DNA from: Thunnus maccoyii
Taxonomy: Eukaryota > Chordata > Actinopteri > Scombriformes > Scombridae
NCBI RefSeq assembly: GCF_910596095.1
Contig: NC_056552.1
Span: 18,229,611-18,293,610 of the forward strand
Length of the DNA: 64,000 nucleotides
Reading direction: 5' to 3'
Below, one piece after another: positions 38,943 through 59,455 of the stretch (position 1 is its first letter; every line of letters begins with the position of its first letter). The position numbers were made by a program, and so were the translations under genes. Below the pieces are notes generated by a model. The model was given only the letters and a program-made list of their open reading frames with translations, searched no databases and was not told the DNA's origin.

Positions 38943-41900
38943 ATTGCTGAAATTTGTGAACTTCTGAGGATTTAAAAGACCTGAATAGTACTGGACTGTG
39001 GACCAGTGGTACTGGACTGGTACTGAACCTCTGCAACGCTAGCCCTAGGCTGATGGTTTCCAATTTTTTTTTGTCAAGATTACTACATTCTGAATGTTCT
39101 TTTTGTTCTGCTTGCATGCAGAGTGGCGCTCCCTGTGGACAGCCTCCTGTTCTTGCAGCATCGCGCTGGAAACAGGAAATTCAGGAACAGAGGTGTCCTG
39201 GTGTCATCGCAGGCCGGCTGTCTCTGCTTTTGGAGCATCACTGGACAGACACACAGATATGGTGAGTGGGAGTGAGAGGAATGATGGATCCTGGGAATGT
39301 CATTCAGAAAGACTAAAAAGACATGAATTTAAAATAGAAATCTCCAAGTATGAGGAAGGTTAAAGCACTACACTGTACTCCCAGTTGACAAGCAGCTGTC
39401 AGTTTTAATCATCCTCCCATAAGATGGATTTACAGACAGTCAGAGCAGTGACAGTCAGGCTGAACTGTCGACTTGGCCTCCCGCCGGTACCATTCCTGGC
39501 AGCCCACAACTATGTCTCTTTCCAGATCCCATCTGTGTTTAGTGGTGTGGGATTCATGCACTTTGACCGCTGAATGTGTGTGTGTCTCAGTGAGTCAGTG
39601 TGCACTTGTGTGTGTACTGGTCTGTATATGTTCCCATGCATTTTTCTAGCAGAGAGGAATTTGAAAATATGACATAACAGAGAGCATTAAAGGGTAGCAA
39701 TTAGTCTCAAAAGTACATTTCTCATTTGAGTCAAAACAATATTCTTGAAATTGGCACAAAATCTGTATATAAATAGATTTTCTTGCGTGAACCAGTTGCA
39801 CTCCCTTTGGACTTTCTCTACAAAAACCCACAGGAGCCTTCTGGTAAAACTGATCTAGATTTTACAAGATACAACTCATTGGTTTCTTTGAGATTGCTTA
39901 ACTGCATGAGTACAATTCAGTTTCCCCCTCCTTATCCCAGGCCAGTTCTATGCTCCAGAGCAGCCGGGTGAACGTGTGCTGAGCCTGAGCTCAAATCAGC
40001 CTAAAAACACCATCCTGGTCTCAGGAGACACAACAGGCCGGCTTCAGATCTGGGACATTTCTCACTATGCGTTGGACATCCAACACGAGGTAGAAAAGCA
40101 GTTTGCATGTATTTGTGTGAATTGGTGTGAAATGAAATATCTCCATGTACCTGAGGTAGTCTCTCTCTCTCCGCAGGCAGTTTGTGGACGTCCTCCCTTG
40201 CTGCAGTGTTGGAAGGCTCATAAGAGGGCATTGGTAAGTGTAGAAGTCCTTGAGGTGGCTGACAGACTGTTCATCCTCACAGCTTCAGCCGATGGCGCTG
40301 CTGGACTTTGGACAAATGATGGAGATCATGTGGGTTCTTTTGGGCAGGCAATGATGTGGAATATCTCAGACCCAGCTACATATCAGAGGTGAGGTTGTCT
40401 ACCATATGTTACAGTAGTAGATATAATATATATACAGTATTCCAATACATCACACAAAAAAACAAACATAACAAAAACAAATATAACAAAAATATCAATG
40501 TCAAATGTCAAACTATTCTCGGCTGACAACCTTGCTGAGCCCACTGAGAGTTAACAAGTTGACTCCCTGTGTCCCTCAGTGGTGTGCTAACTCTTCCATG
40601 GATGGTGTATTATGACCATGGAGGCCATAAATGCTAAAAATGACTGCCCACATGGTGCTGTGAAGCATATTGGATTATACAGTCCAAATTTCAAGGATGA
40701 CGTGCGTAAACATGGCAGACTTTTTTGGGATTAGATCATTAAATTCTGCCAACAAATAGTAACAAACTAGCTTACCATGACCGCCAGTATCAGATACAGG
40801 ACCACAAGTACTGACGTCTAACTTATATGTGCCAAATCTAATATAGAGAACGTACTCCAGAAGAATGCGTCATGGTAGAGTGCTTCTTCCAAAAGAAAAA
40901 CTCCCCTCGCTATTTCCACAGACATTTGAGTCTTTAATAGGAAGCTCAGTTTGGTTGAAGGTCACAAACTCTGGCTTGGCTCAGCCCTCTTTGCCGTTTG
41001 CTTGTCTGTATTTCTGTCACATGTTGGGTAACATGGACCATAAAGGAAAGAGCTGTCTGAAGTAATTGAAGAGGATGAAAAAGTGCAGTTAAAGAGGCAG
41101 AGTCAGCACATAGCTGACTCATAGCTATATATATATATATATAAATATATGAAGCGCAATGCAAAAAAAAATCATGATATGGTTTAACTATTGTCAAGAT
41201 TTGCTGCTGGTGGCTTCTTGTGGTTTCTAAATTAAAATGTACCACATAGATGATTGTATTGAAACTTAAATTATTGGTTATGGAGAGTGATTTAGTGCAT
41301 TTGTGTGTTTAAGGAAGAGAGTGGGGGAGAAAAAGTACAACTTAGTGGTCGTAAAGTCAATTATATTGTTAATTAAGTTATCTGCCTCACACTTCCCACT
41401 ATCTGCAAGTGACTGCCTCTGTGGCTTCTGATTGGTCAACCACCCACAGAGCGCAAGACGTTTTAATGTCTCTGCTGTAGCTCTCACATACAGTATGTTT
41501 TGTATAATTCTGATTTTTTTTAGCCATGTAAGCAACAAGGCTCTAGATGAATGGCAATGTTGGTTGGTCAGTCCACCACTTTTGCCAAGACTGAAATATC
41601 TCATAAACTACTGGATGGATTGCCATTAAATTTAGTACAGCCATTCATGGTTTCCTACTGACTTTGGTGATCCCTTGACTTTTCATCTAGCGCCACCATC
41701 GGGTTTCACTTAGCCCAACACAAATACCTGAAAAGCTAATGAGATTCCCATCAGCCCCTGCTGTACTTTGTCTCAGCAAATGTATGTATTAGCAAATGTT
41801 AGCATGCTAACATGTTAAACTAAGACAGTGAGAGCATTGTGAACATTATACCTGCTAAACATCAGCATGCTAGCATTGTCATTGCTATGTATTACTACCT

Positions 41901-43234
41901 TTTTAACCAAGCATTCAGTACTGTGTACTGTCAGATATTTAACAATGCATAAACCAGCATAAACATCTCAACTTTGAATCAAAGAATTCTACATATACTA
42001 GATTACAAAATATTTTCCTTTTTAAATTCTTTGTAGCCTCACTTTACCACGTAAGTCTTGAACCATTCAGATGTCTTTCAAACAGTTAAGCTGTGTAAAA
42101 TTGCTCTGTGGTCTCTCATTAGGTTGTACATTCGTGGAGTTGAGATTTTGCATATGTTGAAAGTATGTCAGTTTTAATTTACCCAATGAGGCATGCCTGA
42201 AAAGCACACACACTTACAAACACACGCACACACAGAGAAGGAGCACACAGAGTACTCATGTGCAGGCCAACTATACCACAGAGATGGAGAACAGTTACAG
42301 TTCTGGTTTAAATCAAATCTAACAACAAACATCCTCACAGATTTCGGCCTCTATAACAAACTATCATCCAACAGAGATCACTGTCTAGTTTCAGAACCTT
42401 GATGAAAGAAAAAAAAATTGGGAAACTAATATCTAAAGTCAACAGCTTTCTGTTTGCACAAATGGATCCTCTTATCTTTTGGTTCTGACACCCACAGAGA
42501 GACACAGAGTAACCTCAGAGAGGACACTGCAGAGAGGATTGAAAGTGATGAAGTGGGATCCAGCAAGGTCACAAGTAAAGCACCTGACCCCACCAGCTGT
42601 GGCCAAATTTCGCAGGAAGAATGCTGTTCTGAAGGTAATTATTTAGTGCAAACAGGTGTTCTGAGGTGCCGCGCACGCACGCATGCACACACACACACAC
42701 ACACACCAGTGGCCTCTCACTGACCCAGACCTGCTTCAGTCACATTTGGCTGTGCACTGAGAATGTCCCCTCTAGTAATTAGCACTTTCATCAGGATCCC
42801 CCTGCATATGTGCATATGTGTGTGGGTGTGTGTAGCTGCTGCTGCTGAAGATGTTCATCAGAAGGAGTTAAATCCGCAGGTCAGGATGGCCTTCCAAGTT
42901 AATTAAACCTGATACTCTGATTCAATCATGTCCAATTTCACCACGTTATGAAGAAAGGAGTCAGAGCATTCTTCACATTCTCCTCCTCTGAAGTCTGGAG
43001 CTTAGCTTGGGAACATTTGGGCAATGTTCTGCTCCAAAGACACAGGCCAGATTCTTAAAAGTACAGAAATGCTGAAGGTTTATGTGTATGTGGGTGTGGG
43101 TGTGTGTATGTGTGTGTATCTCTAAGACATTTCCTACACTTTCCTTTTACTGTCTGCCTGTTACTCAGAATTTGCCAAAATAAGTGATTAGTTGTGCTTT
43201 CACTGCAACCGCACCCAGGCAGACACACGTATGT

Positions 43235-43270
<36 letters not shown>

Positions 43271-43474
43271 TCATTTCACTTCGTCTCCTGTCACCAACTT
43301 TAGCTTCATCTGCCAGCACAGCAGAGAGAGACCACCACCAGCCTCAGCAAGCCATGGTAACCTGCAAACACACAATCACACACACAAGCACATTTGTCAT
43401 TCTCACATCATTTGTCTTCTTTCTTTCCTTCCATGCATGCACATCTATCCATCCATCTAACCATTATCTGTGCA

Positions 43475-43510
<36 letters not shown>

Positions 43511-43602
43511 AGTATCTGCATGAGGACTTTTGCCAGACAGTAGCTTCGTGTCGTCAGAGGAGATGTCTGTTTGATGACATCGACCACGGCGATCACTGCT
43601 GA
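30334..43602 (+). CDS. WD-repeat protein, WDR49/WDR64 type, complete, 18 exons (959 aa)
   Basis: Protein with an EF-hand-like N-terminus and two runs of WD40 repeats, the layout of vertebrate WDR49 and WDR64, which are linked with cilia and sperm flagella. All 18 exons join in frame (2880 nt with stop). The start is an ATG at 30334 with an in-frame TAA 12 nt upstream. The exon is only 71 nt and its phase-2 end fits the next exon exactly. WD-type strands include GQITVWNS, DRVVRLWT, ELRVWDIS, VSLWDVETG, GTIKVWSL (across an intron), GEVIIWRLE, GRLQIWDIS and GAAGLWTND. The tail (residues about 873-959) is polar, charged and unrecognised. I cannot decide between WDR49 and WDR64, so no symbol is given. 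Confidence 0.82.
32338..34032 (+). other. WD gene intron 3, 1.7 kb
   Basis: Non-coding. It contains a probable mobile-element copy (32490-33090, listed separately). The remainder is AT-rich unique-looking sequence with no exon that would keep phase. Confidence 0.65.
32490..33090. repeat. Possible DNA-transposon relic in WD gene intron 3
   Basis: The left part (GGAACTACCCACTT, CCTTAAAGGGCTTTTTT) is loosely mirrored by the right part read in reverse (GGAACTACCACTTTTT, TTTTAAGGGACTTTTTT), about 0.5 kb apart. This suggests imperfect inverted ends. No transposase and no target duplication are visible. Boundaries are approximate. Confidence 0.3.
34033..37213 (+). CDS. WD gene exons 4-11: first WD40 run
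   Basis: Exons 34033-34155, 34240-34411, 34510-34556, 34657-34794, 34895-35083, 36106-36297, 36451-36924 and 37064-37213. They encode about seven WD-like blades between residues 150 and 644. The intron after 34794 starts with GC (CAG|GCAAGC). The intron after 36924 starts with a weak GTTTTT, but that join restores NGTIK|VWSLL, a typical blade end. The 1.0-kb intron 8 (35084-36105) shows no coding signal. Confidence 0.87.
37214..38672 (+). other. WD gene intron 11, 1.5 kb
   Basis: AT-rich with no recognised element. A 146-codon minus-strand open frame at 37909-38349 has no homology I can see and no start or splice context. I treat it as chance. Confidence 0.6.
38673..40388 (+). CDS. WD gene exons 12-15: second WD40 run
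   Basis: Exons 38673-38857, 39122-39261, 39941-40089 and 40177-40388. They encode KSDILAVAQCSSLGVVATAS, HDGEVIIWRLE, SQAGCLCFWSITGQTHRYG, ILVSGDTTGRLQIWDIS and ILTASADGAAGLWTND, that is four or more blades. Exon 15 contains a perfect internal donor-like GTAAGT at 40234-40239 that must be skipped to keep the frame. Confidence 0.87.
38879..38939. repeat. (TG)n microsatellite
   Basis: About 30 uninterrupted TG units, starting 21 nt after the donor of WD gene exon 12. Confidence 0.97.
40389..42497 (+). other. WD gene intron 15, 2.1 kb
   Basis: Contains a short (TA)n tract near 41125-41150 and the second copy of the teleost repeat. No coding exon is evident. The intron length is required by the phase match between exons 15 and 16, with no candidate exon between them. 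Confidence 0.6.
41539..41887 (+). repeat. Teleost interspersed repeat, copy 2
   Basis: Same series of blocks as the copy at 22479-22879: ATGAATGGCAATGT, GACTGAAATATCTC, GTGATCCCTTGACTTTTCAT, GTTAGCATGCTAACATG and AAACATCAGCATGCTAGCAT. Same orientation, but it stops earlier. It lies in WD gene intron 15. Confidence 0.75.
42498..43602 (+). CDS. WD gene exons 16-18: C-terminal tail
   Basis: Exons 42498-42634, 43322-43356 and 43513-43602. They encode an acidic/polar stretch (RETQSNLREDTAERIESDE), a 12-codon exon (AERDHHQPQQAM) and YLHEDFCQTVASCRQRRCLF...HC before TGA. Phases close at all three joins. The last acceptor sits directly at the end of a TG microsatellite. With no known domain to check against, the tail rests on splice signals and frame alone. 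Confidence 0.6.
43236..43267. repeat. (CA)n microsatellite
   Basis: About 16 CA units, ending some 54 nt upstream of WD gene exon 17. Confidence 0.95.
43477..43509. repeat. (TG)n tract serving as a splice-acceptor tract
   Basis: About 16 TG units followed directly by CAG and the last coding exon of the WD gene (43513). There is no conventional pyrimidine run, so the repeat itself must act as the polypyrimidine tract. Confidence 0.9.
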
Positions 43603-43862
43603 GGATTGAGGCTCTGCAGGTGAGCTGCGTAAAGGCTTTCTGGATCCTTCCCCTCCTCTACTCCTCCTTCTGGGTTTGCAGATGAAAACCTGTTCTGTAC
43701 GTTGCCTTGCTGCCCGGAGGACTGCAATAACATACAATTAATTACGACTACATAATCTTTGTTTTCATAGCACTTCTCTCTTTTGTCATTGTGAAATGAG
43801 CTAATCTTCCTTCATCCACCGAATAGTACTACATTGCATCACATTCTTACTATAAGCCCATA

Positions 43863-43868
43863 AATAAA
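43863..43868 (+). other. Poly(A) signal of the WD gene
   Basis: Canonical AATAAA 261 nt after the WD gene stop, the first on the plus strand after it. A second AATAAA at about 44354 could serve as an alternative distal site. Confidence 0.6.
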
Positions 43869-46800
43869 GGGTGTGTGTCTTAATTGCCCCTTCTTATGTA
43901 TTATTAAAGGCCGATCAGAATAAGACTTGCATCTCAAACTGGATAAGGACACATGGAATTCAGATGTACAGTTTAAAGCTCTCCCTCACCTTTCATATGA
44001 ATGAAAGAAATTAGCCACCTCTCTTTGGATGTGCTCTCCACCCTGTGAGTACTGGACATTTTCAAAACTCATCTTCAACAATGTAAATTAAACACTATTA
44101 CCTTTGCACCTCTGGTTGCAAGAAGACAGATCTTTCTACAGTGAAACAAACGCCACCCACTATAAACCCACTGGATTGAAAAGATCTTGTGCAGTTTTTG
44201 CAGGTTGGATTCACTCTGATGGGATATAAAGATATATTTTATGAGGCCTGGCAGCCATTCATCTCCCATGTCAACAACCGAAAGATGGATAACACACGCT
44301 GAGTGTGCGCAGCAAAACCGACTACAGTACATCTGTTGCAAACAGTTCTTCATAATAAAGGTTGAATGTGTGTTGTGATTTTACACTGTCACATTTTATT
44401 TGCTTAATTTTTTGTGCGGGTCTGCTGTTATCATTGTCGATATATTCACTGTTGTATGATTTGTTCCCATTGGACAACTAAATGACAGTGTTTGTGTCTG
44501 ATTTTCTGTTTTTCCATATTATTCTTTCATTTTTAAATACTCATTTTTCATCACTCATTGCTCATATCCTGCTGTGGCCTAAATCATTCATTTATTCATA
44601 TTTCTTGTATGCATTTAATTCACAGTATCTAAGATGAACACTAAAACAAAACAGACAAAGCACAGGGACAGACATCAAGTATAGTCAGCTAATACATTGG
44701 AGTCTAACTGTTACATCACTATGACTGCAACTTATTTCATTACTTCTCCAAATTACCTACTGTAGACTATCTGTAAAACATTATGATCATATATATGCAA
44801 CTTACAGCACAAACCGCTATCATAGTTTCATGAGTCTCAACAAGTCTTGGGCCATAAAACCAAAGTTTCCAAAGTGAGACCACTATAGTAAGTCTAAGAA
44901 GCGTATGACAGTAGTGGTTACAGCAAACCAATGTAAAACATGTAAAACCGTCAGTGCTCAACATAGCTCAGCCTTCCATTTAATAGGAATTTCAGCATCT
45001 GGTGGATGTTGCAACTTGACTCCCCTTAAGGATCAATAAACTTTATTTCATCAGCTCTCCACCTACAACAGTCTGTTTGCCTCACTGGCGCATTCTACCT
45101 CGTTCTGGACATTTTTACTTTCAATGTATTATGTAAATCCTCTGTTGTGGGAGTGTTAATTGTCATATGTGGTAGTTTATGTTTGTGGATTTCCAGCATA
45201 AAAACACTGGTCAGCACAGGCGACTATAAAAGGCTCAAACAGTTCTGGAGGAATGTGACGGCTGCCTTTCGTGGCTGCAACCATCCACTTCAACTTCAGG
45301 CTGAAGTTGCCCCCCCCAAAAAAACAGCATTGATGTGAAGGGATAATGAAAGAGGGATAAAAGAAGGAAGAATTCTATTTTAGATACATCTGATGAGAAA
45401 AACAGATTTTTTTTTCATTTCTCCATCGAGAGTCTGCGTGCACGTATTTCCCATTTCCCCCTTCTCTTGTTTTGTCTTAACTGCTCGAAATCTTTCTCTT
45501 GATCTCTCCCCTCATCAGCACCTCTCTCTGTCTCCTTCCCTATGACCTCTTTCCTTCACATTGCGTGTTTGCTTCCACACTATGCGTTTGTGGCCTAGCC
45601 TGTCCAGACTGCCAATTCTTCTAGACTGACCGCTGAGAGGTCAGAGAGGAAGTTAAAAAGACTTCCATCGATTTATCTCTCTGCTTTAGATGTCTGCTTG
45701 AAGGAAGAATGTCAGAAATGCCTTGATGATGGTGCACTGTCAGCTCTGCTCCATATTTAATAGAATTTATGAAGCTAAAAAAGTCTGGTCTTCATTTATA
45801 CTCTTATTCCTTTTCCAGGAGATGCCCCCACTGAGGACTTTACTACTCACAATCTGCTGAGTGTTTCACTGTTTGACTGGCAGCACGAAGCTCAGCTCAC
45901 AGCATCTAGAAGGAAAAGTGAGCTACCTGTCCAGTCGGATATAGACAAAGATACAGACATGAACGCTGTTTTTTCCCCCTTTTCCTCTTATTTTATGAGG
46001 TTGTCTTGAAGCTGCAAATTGAATGTGTCTGTTTGAATATGTCAAATGAATACTGTGCTGGCAAGATTTCCCCTTCAAAACAGCCTCTCTTTTTTGTATT
46101 TCCCTCAGTCTTTCATTTTGGTTTTGTCTTTTTTCTCTCATTAGTTCCTCACATCTCATCACCTCTGATGCATCTCTCGCTGATACCATCCGTACCTTCT
46201 GTGAAATCATTTTTAGCAGTGCCTTTTCCCTTTGTCATTTGTGAAACACTCAACATGGAAATCCCACTGACTGCTCGCACCTCCTTTCCCTTGTTTTCAG
46301 CCTTTCATGTGTACATTTCTTTGTTTGAAGGATTACAGCAGCTCACATTGTCCTGATTGTTGTAGTTCTTTTATCATCAGGATTTGGAACTGAAGAGCGC
46401 AGTATGAGTGCAGTGTTTCCTGATATTTGAGACTTCTAGGTCATCAAAACAGACATCTAGACAGACAGACATCTGAGCCGCCCTGCACTTATCATCACAG
46501 CTCTGCTGAATTGCACAAATTGGTGACGCAAGACTCGCTGCTCTGTTTTTGTTTGTTTTCTTTCCATATTCGATTTCGCAACTTCTTTGCATGTCCTTGT
46601 CCACTCATCCCTATAAAAAAAACGGGTTATTTTAAGCACTGCTCTGGATACTTTAGGGGGAGAGGAAGCAAGTGCTGAGCCCTTTCTCAAGTTTGTTGCT
46701 CAGGGACAAATACAAACAGACACAGCTGAGACAAACAAGGGCAAGTCATGTAGACGGCACTTTTGCCCCCTCAGGCATCTGCATTATTGATTTCTACCTT

Positions 46801-46988
46801 TTCACTCCATGTTGTCAGAAATATCTTCTGTCTGCTGATGGGTACAGATGTTCTGAATTTATTAAATGATGAAATTTTCAACCAAAAGTACATATTTTTA
46901 CCTCTTTTTGTGCTGCGGAATAAAAACACTCCATGACATATTCATACATTTGTCAGTTTAGTGCCCCTGAGGAACTCTATTAGTAAAT
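43869..46988. other. Intergenic, no gene seen
   Basis: AT-rich DNA downstream of the WD gene. At 45015-45050 a CCCCTTAAGGATCAATAAA motif resembles the 3' end of fish LINE-type repeats, but the body is not recognisable. A perfect 9-bp-arm palindrome (CAACTTCAG-G-CTGAAGTTG) lies near 45291. Open frames are short and look random. Confidence 0.55.
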
Positions 46989-47330
46989 GGGTTGCATTTA
47001 TATATCACTCCTTTCAAGTCTTCCAACCACTCAAAGCACTTTACACTACAAGCCACATTCACCCATTCACACACACATTCATATGCTGATGGCAGAGGTT
47101 GCCATGCAAGGTGCCAACCTGCTCATCAAGAGGAGTTTCTAATCATTCACACACATACTCACACACATACACACACACAGATGGCACAGCCTTCGGGAGC
47201 AATTTGGGGTTTATTATCTTGCCCAAGGGCACTTTGACATACGGACTGGAGGAGCCAAGGACCAAACCGCTGATCTTCCGATTAGTGGATGACCTGCCCT
47301 TCCTCCTGAGCTACAGCTGCTTCTATTCGG
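46989..47330 (-). repeat. tRNA-derived SINE-like repeat
   Basis: Read on the minus strand it starts with AGCTGTAGCTCAGGAGGAAG (A-box-like) and has AGCGGTTTGGTCC (a decayed B box) about 35 nt on, so the head resembles a tRNA. The tail holds blocks such as CATTCACACACACATTCAT and GGTTGCCATGCAAGGTGCC (plus strand), which I recall from a very common teleost repeat. It is too diverged and embedded to be a functional tRNA gene. Confidence 0.65.
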
Positions 47331-48660
47331 GCTGTAGTCTGGATTTTTTGCCTTAAAAGTTAGTTTTAAAATAGAATTTCAACAGACCATGTTCAACCTA
47401 CAAAACATTAAATGGAAAGCTCATTCAGTTGTGAAAAATGGGGCCTCTGCTTGTCTAAAAGTGTTTTTTTTATCATGCATTTAGGTCACAAGGACAACAA
47501 TAGCTTCTCTTTTTGTTTTTGTAGCTGTGTCCTCCTAAAAAAAACCTTATAGAGAGCACTCACCCTCTTAGCCCATTTGTGTGTGTGCGTGTGTATGTGT
47601 GTGTGTGTGAAGCATAACAGAAGCTCCTCTACAATATGGCTAAATGGCAGGTTAAAGCTTCCTTTCACTAATTTTTAACATCAGCAAAGGCTTCTCAGCC
47701 TGTTTTCTATTCAGAGAGGGTAAAACACCCTGGAGAGCAACTCCCAGACATTGACGTGCAGTTTTGTTCCACGCATACACACCAACACACACACACACAC
47801 ACACACCCAAACAGACGACAGATGTTCCAAAATACCACAGTCACAACAGTGCAGATGCAGGCTGGGAAATGCCCTGCGAGATCTTCATTGCCTCAGTATA
47901 AAGCCGCTTAGGGCTTTTAGAGCAGACACAGGCAACAAGCACCGATCGTAATTTATACACTGTATGTTTTCACAGGGAAAAAAATCAGAGAAGGAGAGAG
48001 AGTAAAAGAAAAGGTGGCCTGTGAACGAGGGGAGGTGTTATTTTCCCTGCATGTTTCCTCATTTTAAGTTGTGCAAGAACTTTTTTTTTTTCTTTTCCAG
48101 TGCTGCCTCTTTCTGAACTTCAGCGTGAGAGGGAGAAAGCGAGGGATTCATGTGTGGGAATAGCAGCAGGAAGGAAAGGGCAGTAGGGAATTTTGCCTGG
48201 AGCGAAACAGAAGAGGAGAGAGAAAGGAAAAGAGGAGGAGGGAGAGGGGTAGAGAAGATGACAGAGGAGCAAAAAGGATAAAGGTTTGAAGCATGGGATG
48301 GGAGGAGTGAAAGTGGACTTTAGTTAATGAGGAGGAGCAGGGAGGAGACGAGAGAAGATGACTGACGGGAGGGAATCTCTTCTCCACGCCTTCTTGGAGA
48401 AAACACAGACGAGGAGAGTCACAAACTCTACACACTCACACTCATGGAGGAAGGCAACCAACTTAGAAACATCTACAAATGAATGATAGCTAGACTTGGA
48501 CCTTCACTGACAAAATATACACACACACATGCATTGCATCAGAGTGGATAAGCCAGCTGGACACGGTTTCATTCAGATCTGCTGTGATAAGAAGTGTACT
48601 GTCTCCACCCCTTCCTGCTTCCAAGGATTTCTGCTTTAACCGGTCACAGAGTGTGTGTGC

Positions 48661-48693
<33 letters not shown>

Positions 48694-48798
48694 TGTGTGT
48701 GTGTGTGTGTGTGTTTTCTGCACTCTCATTGCACTCACTCCCTCAAACTGCTGACCTGTCATTTGATGTTTGTGTACATACCTGCACATACACACCCA

Positions 48799-48848
<50 letters not shown>

Positions 48849-49072
48849 CCTCTCTCTCACACACACACACTCCCTCGCTCTCTCGGAGCAGCAGGTCCCT
48901 GGAAGCAGCCAAAACTGTCAGTGACTGTTGCTAACACATGCTCCCTCTCAGCTCAGCTCTCTCTTCAGTTGCTGCCAAGGGAGGAGGAGGAGGAGGAGGA
49001 GGAGGAGGAGGAGGAGGAGAAGAAGAAGGAGTGAGGCTGGAAGGAGCAGACTGAAACACACAAATAGAAAGA

Positions 49073-49109
<37 letters not shown>

Positions 49110-49261
49110 ACCAACCTCTGGCTGCTTACCTCTTGCCTCTGCCTGGCTGACTGTGTGGGAGACTGGAGGCAGCCTACAAGTGATGTCTCAGACACTCTGG
49201 AGCAGCACATAGTCAGGACTTTGCTGTTTTTATTTTTCCCGTCCCTCTCCCCTCTTCTGTA
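47331..49261 (+). other. fam20a: 5' flank and 5' UTR of fam20a
   Basis: No coding exon is seen. It contains several microsatellites, a TATAAA at 47898-47903 and a purine-rich stretch from about 48000 to 48400. The transcription start cannot be placed: the TATA motif is 1.36 kb from the ATG and may be incidental. The last 600 bp before the ATG are unusually rich in simple repeats. Confidence 0.45.
48664..49104. repeat. Cluster of microsatellites upstream of fam20a
   Basis: In order: (GA)n 48664-48690, (GT)n 48691-48714, (TC)n 48804-48858 followed by short (CA)n, (GGA)n 48981-49020 and (GA)n 49076-49104. The last ends about 160 nt before the start codon. Many long but meaningless open frames result on both strands. 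Confidence 0.93.
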
Positions 49262-58659
<9,398 letters not shown>

Positions 58660-59310
58660 CAGAGGGTGAAAGGTTCATCGCTGCAGAAGACTTGTGAGCA
58701 AACAAGGCCCCGACGGTTTCCATTTAAGGAACAAGCCATAGATGGAAGATGTTGTGTAATCTTCAGAGGAAGTACAGGGGGGCTTGTCAGAGAGCGAAGG
58801 AATCTCATTGCGGCGGTTCAGAACATGAATCACTGCAGGCCTCAAATTCCAATCGCCAAGGGAGCTGTACCTTGATTTCCTTTTGTTTCTCTCATAGTCA
58901 TAAATGCTTTTTATGACTAGGCTCTCAATTTTTTATGTGCACATAGATCAGGGTGTTTAGAGATTTAAATATTTAAATTAAGAACTTTTACAGACTTTTG
59001 AGTAATTTGAGATTTGTTTCATTTGGTAAATTAGCTGGGAGAGTGAACACTGATCTGGGAATACAGGAGATTTATTTGCTTTGGAGAGTTTTTAAGGACC
59101 TGCAGACATTGATACATGAAGCCATAGAAGTTCTCTTGCTGTCATTCATCAAAATCAGCAGTGAAGTTATTCATGAGAGAGAGCTGTGATGCACTGGATA
59201 AGCTGTTTGGACTTTTTCAAATGAATGCTGGTGAATATTGTGACTGTAGAGAGAAAGATTGATGTCCATGTGATGTTATAATTATAAAATAAAGTTATTT
59301 TGTGTGATGA
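58660..59310 (+). other. fam20a: 3' UTR of fam20a
   Basis: Runs from the TAA at 58657-58659 to the AATAAA at 59288-59293. No coding or structural feature stands out. The short open frames here have no homology I recognise. Confidence 0.6.
59288..59293 (+). other. Poly(A) signal of fam20a
   Basis: Canonical AATAAA followed by a GT-rich stretch (TTATTTTGTGTG), the usual arrangement for cleavage. It lies 629 nt past the stop and is the first such hexamer. Confidence 0.65.
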
Positions 59311-59455
59311 CAGGGTACAATTTTCAATGTGCAAGCAACAGCAATGTAATCTGGTGTATGTGTGTGAGAAAAGTGCTACCCATTAAACAGCCATTTAGTT
59401 TACTCAACCCCATGTTCCAGACTTGTAATCTTTTTCTGTACCATCTGTGTGTTTA

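Noticed and set aside
43200..43602. A single continuous 136-codon coding exon through the CA and TG repeats
   Set aside because: The repeats happen to keep frame, but splice signals at 43322, 43356 and 43513 give three smaller pieces joined without the His/Thr and Cys/Val repeat sequence.
44980..45050. LINE 3' end with GGATCAATAAA
   Set aside because: Only a short motif is present. No reverse-transcriptase body or flanking duplication could be found.
47200..47330. Possible tRNA gene on the minus strand
   Set aside because: The A and B boxes are decayed, the acceptor stem does not pair and a repeat tail follows. A SINE-like element explains it.
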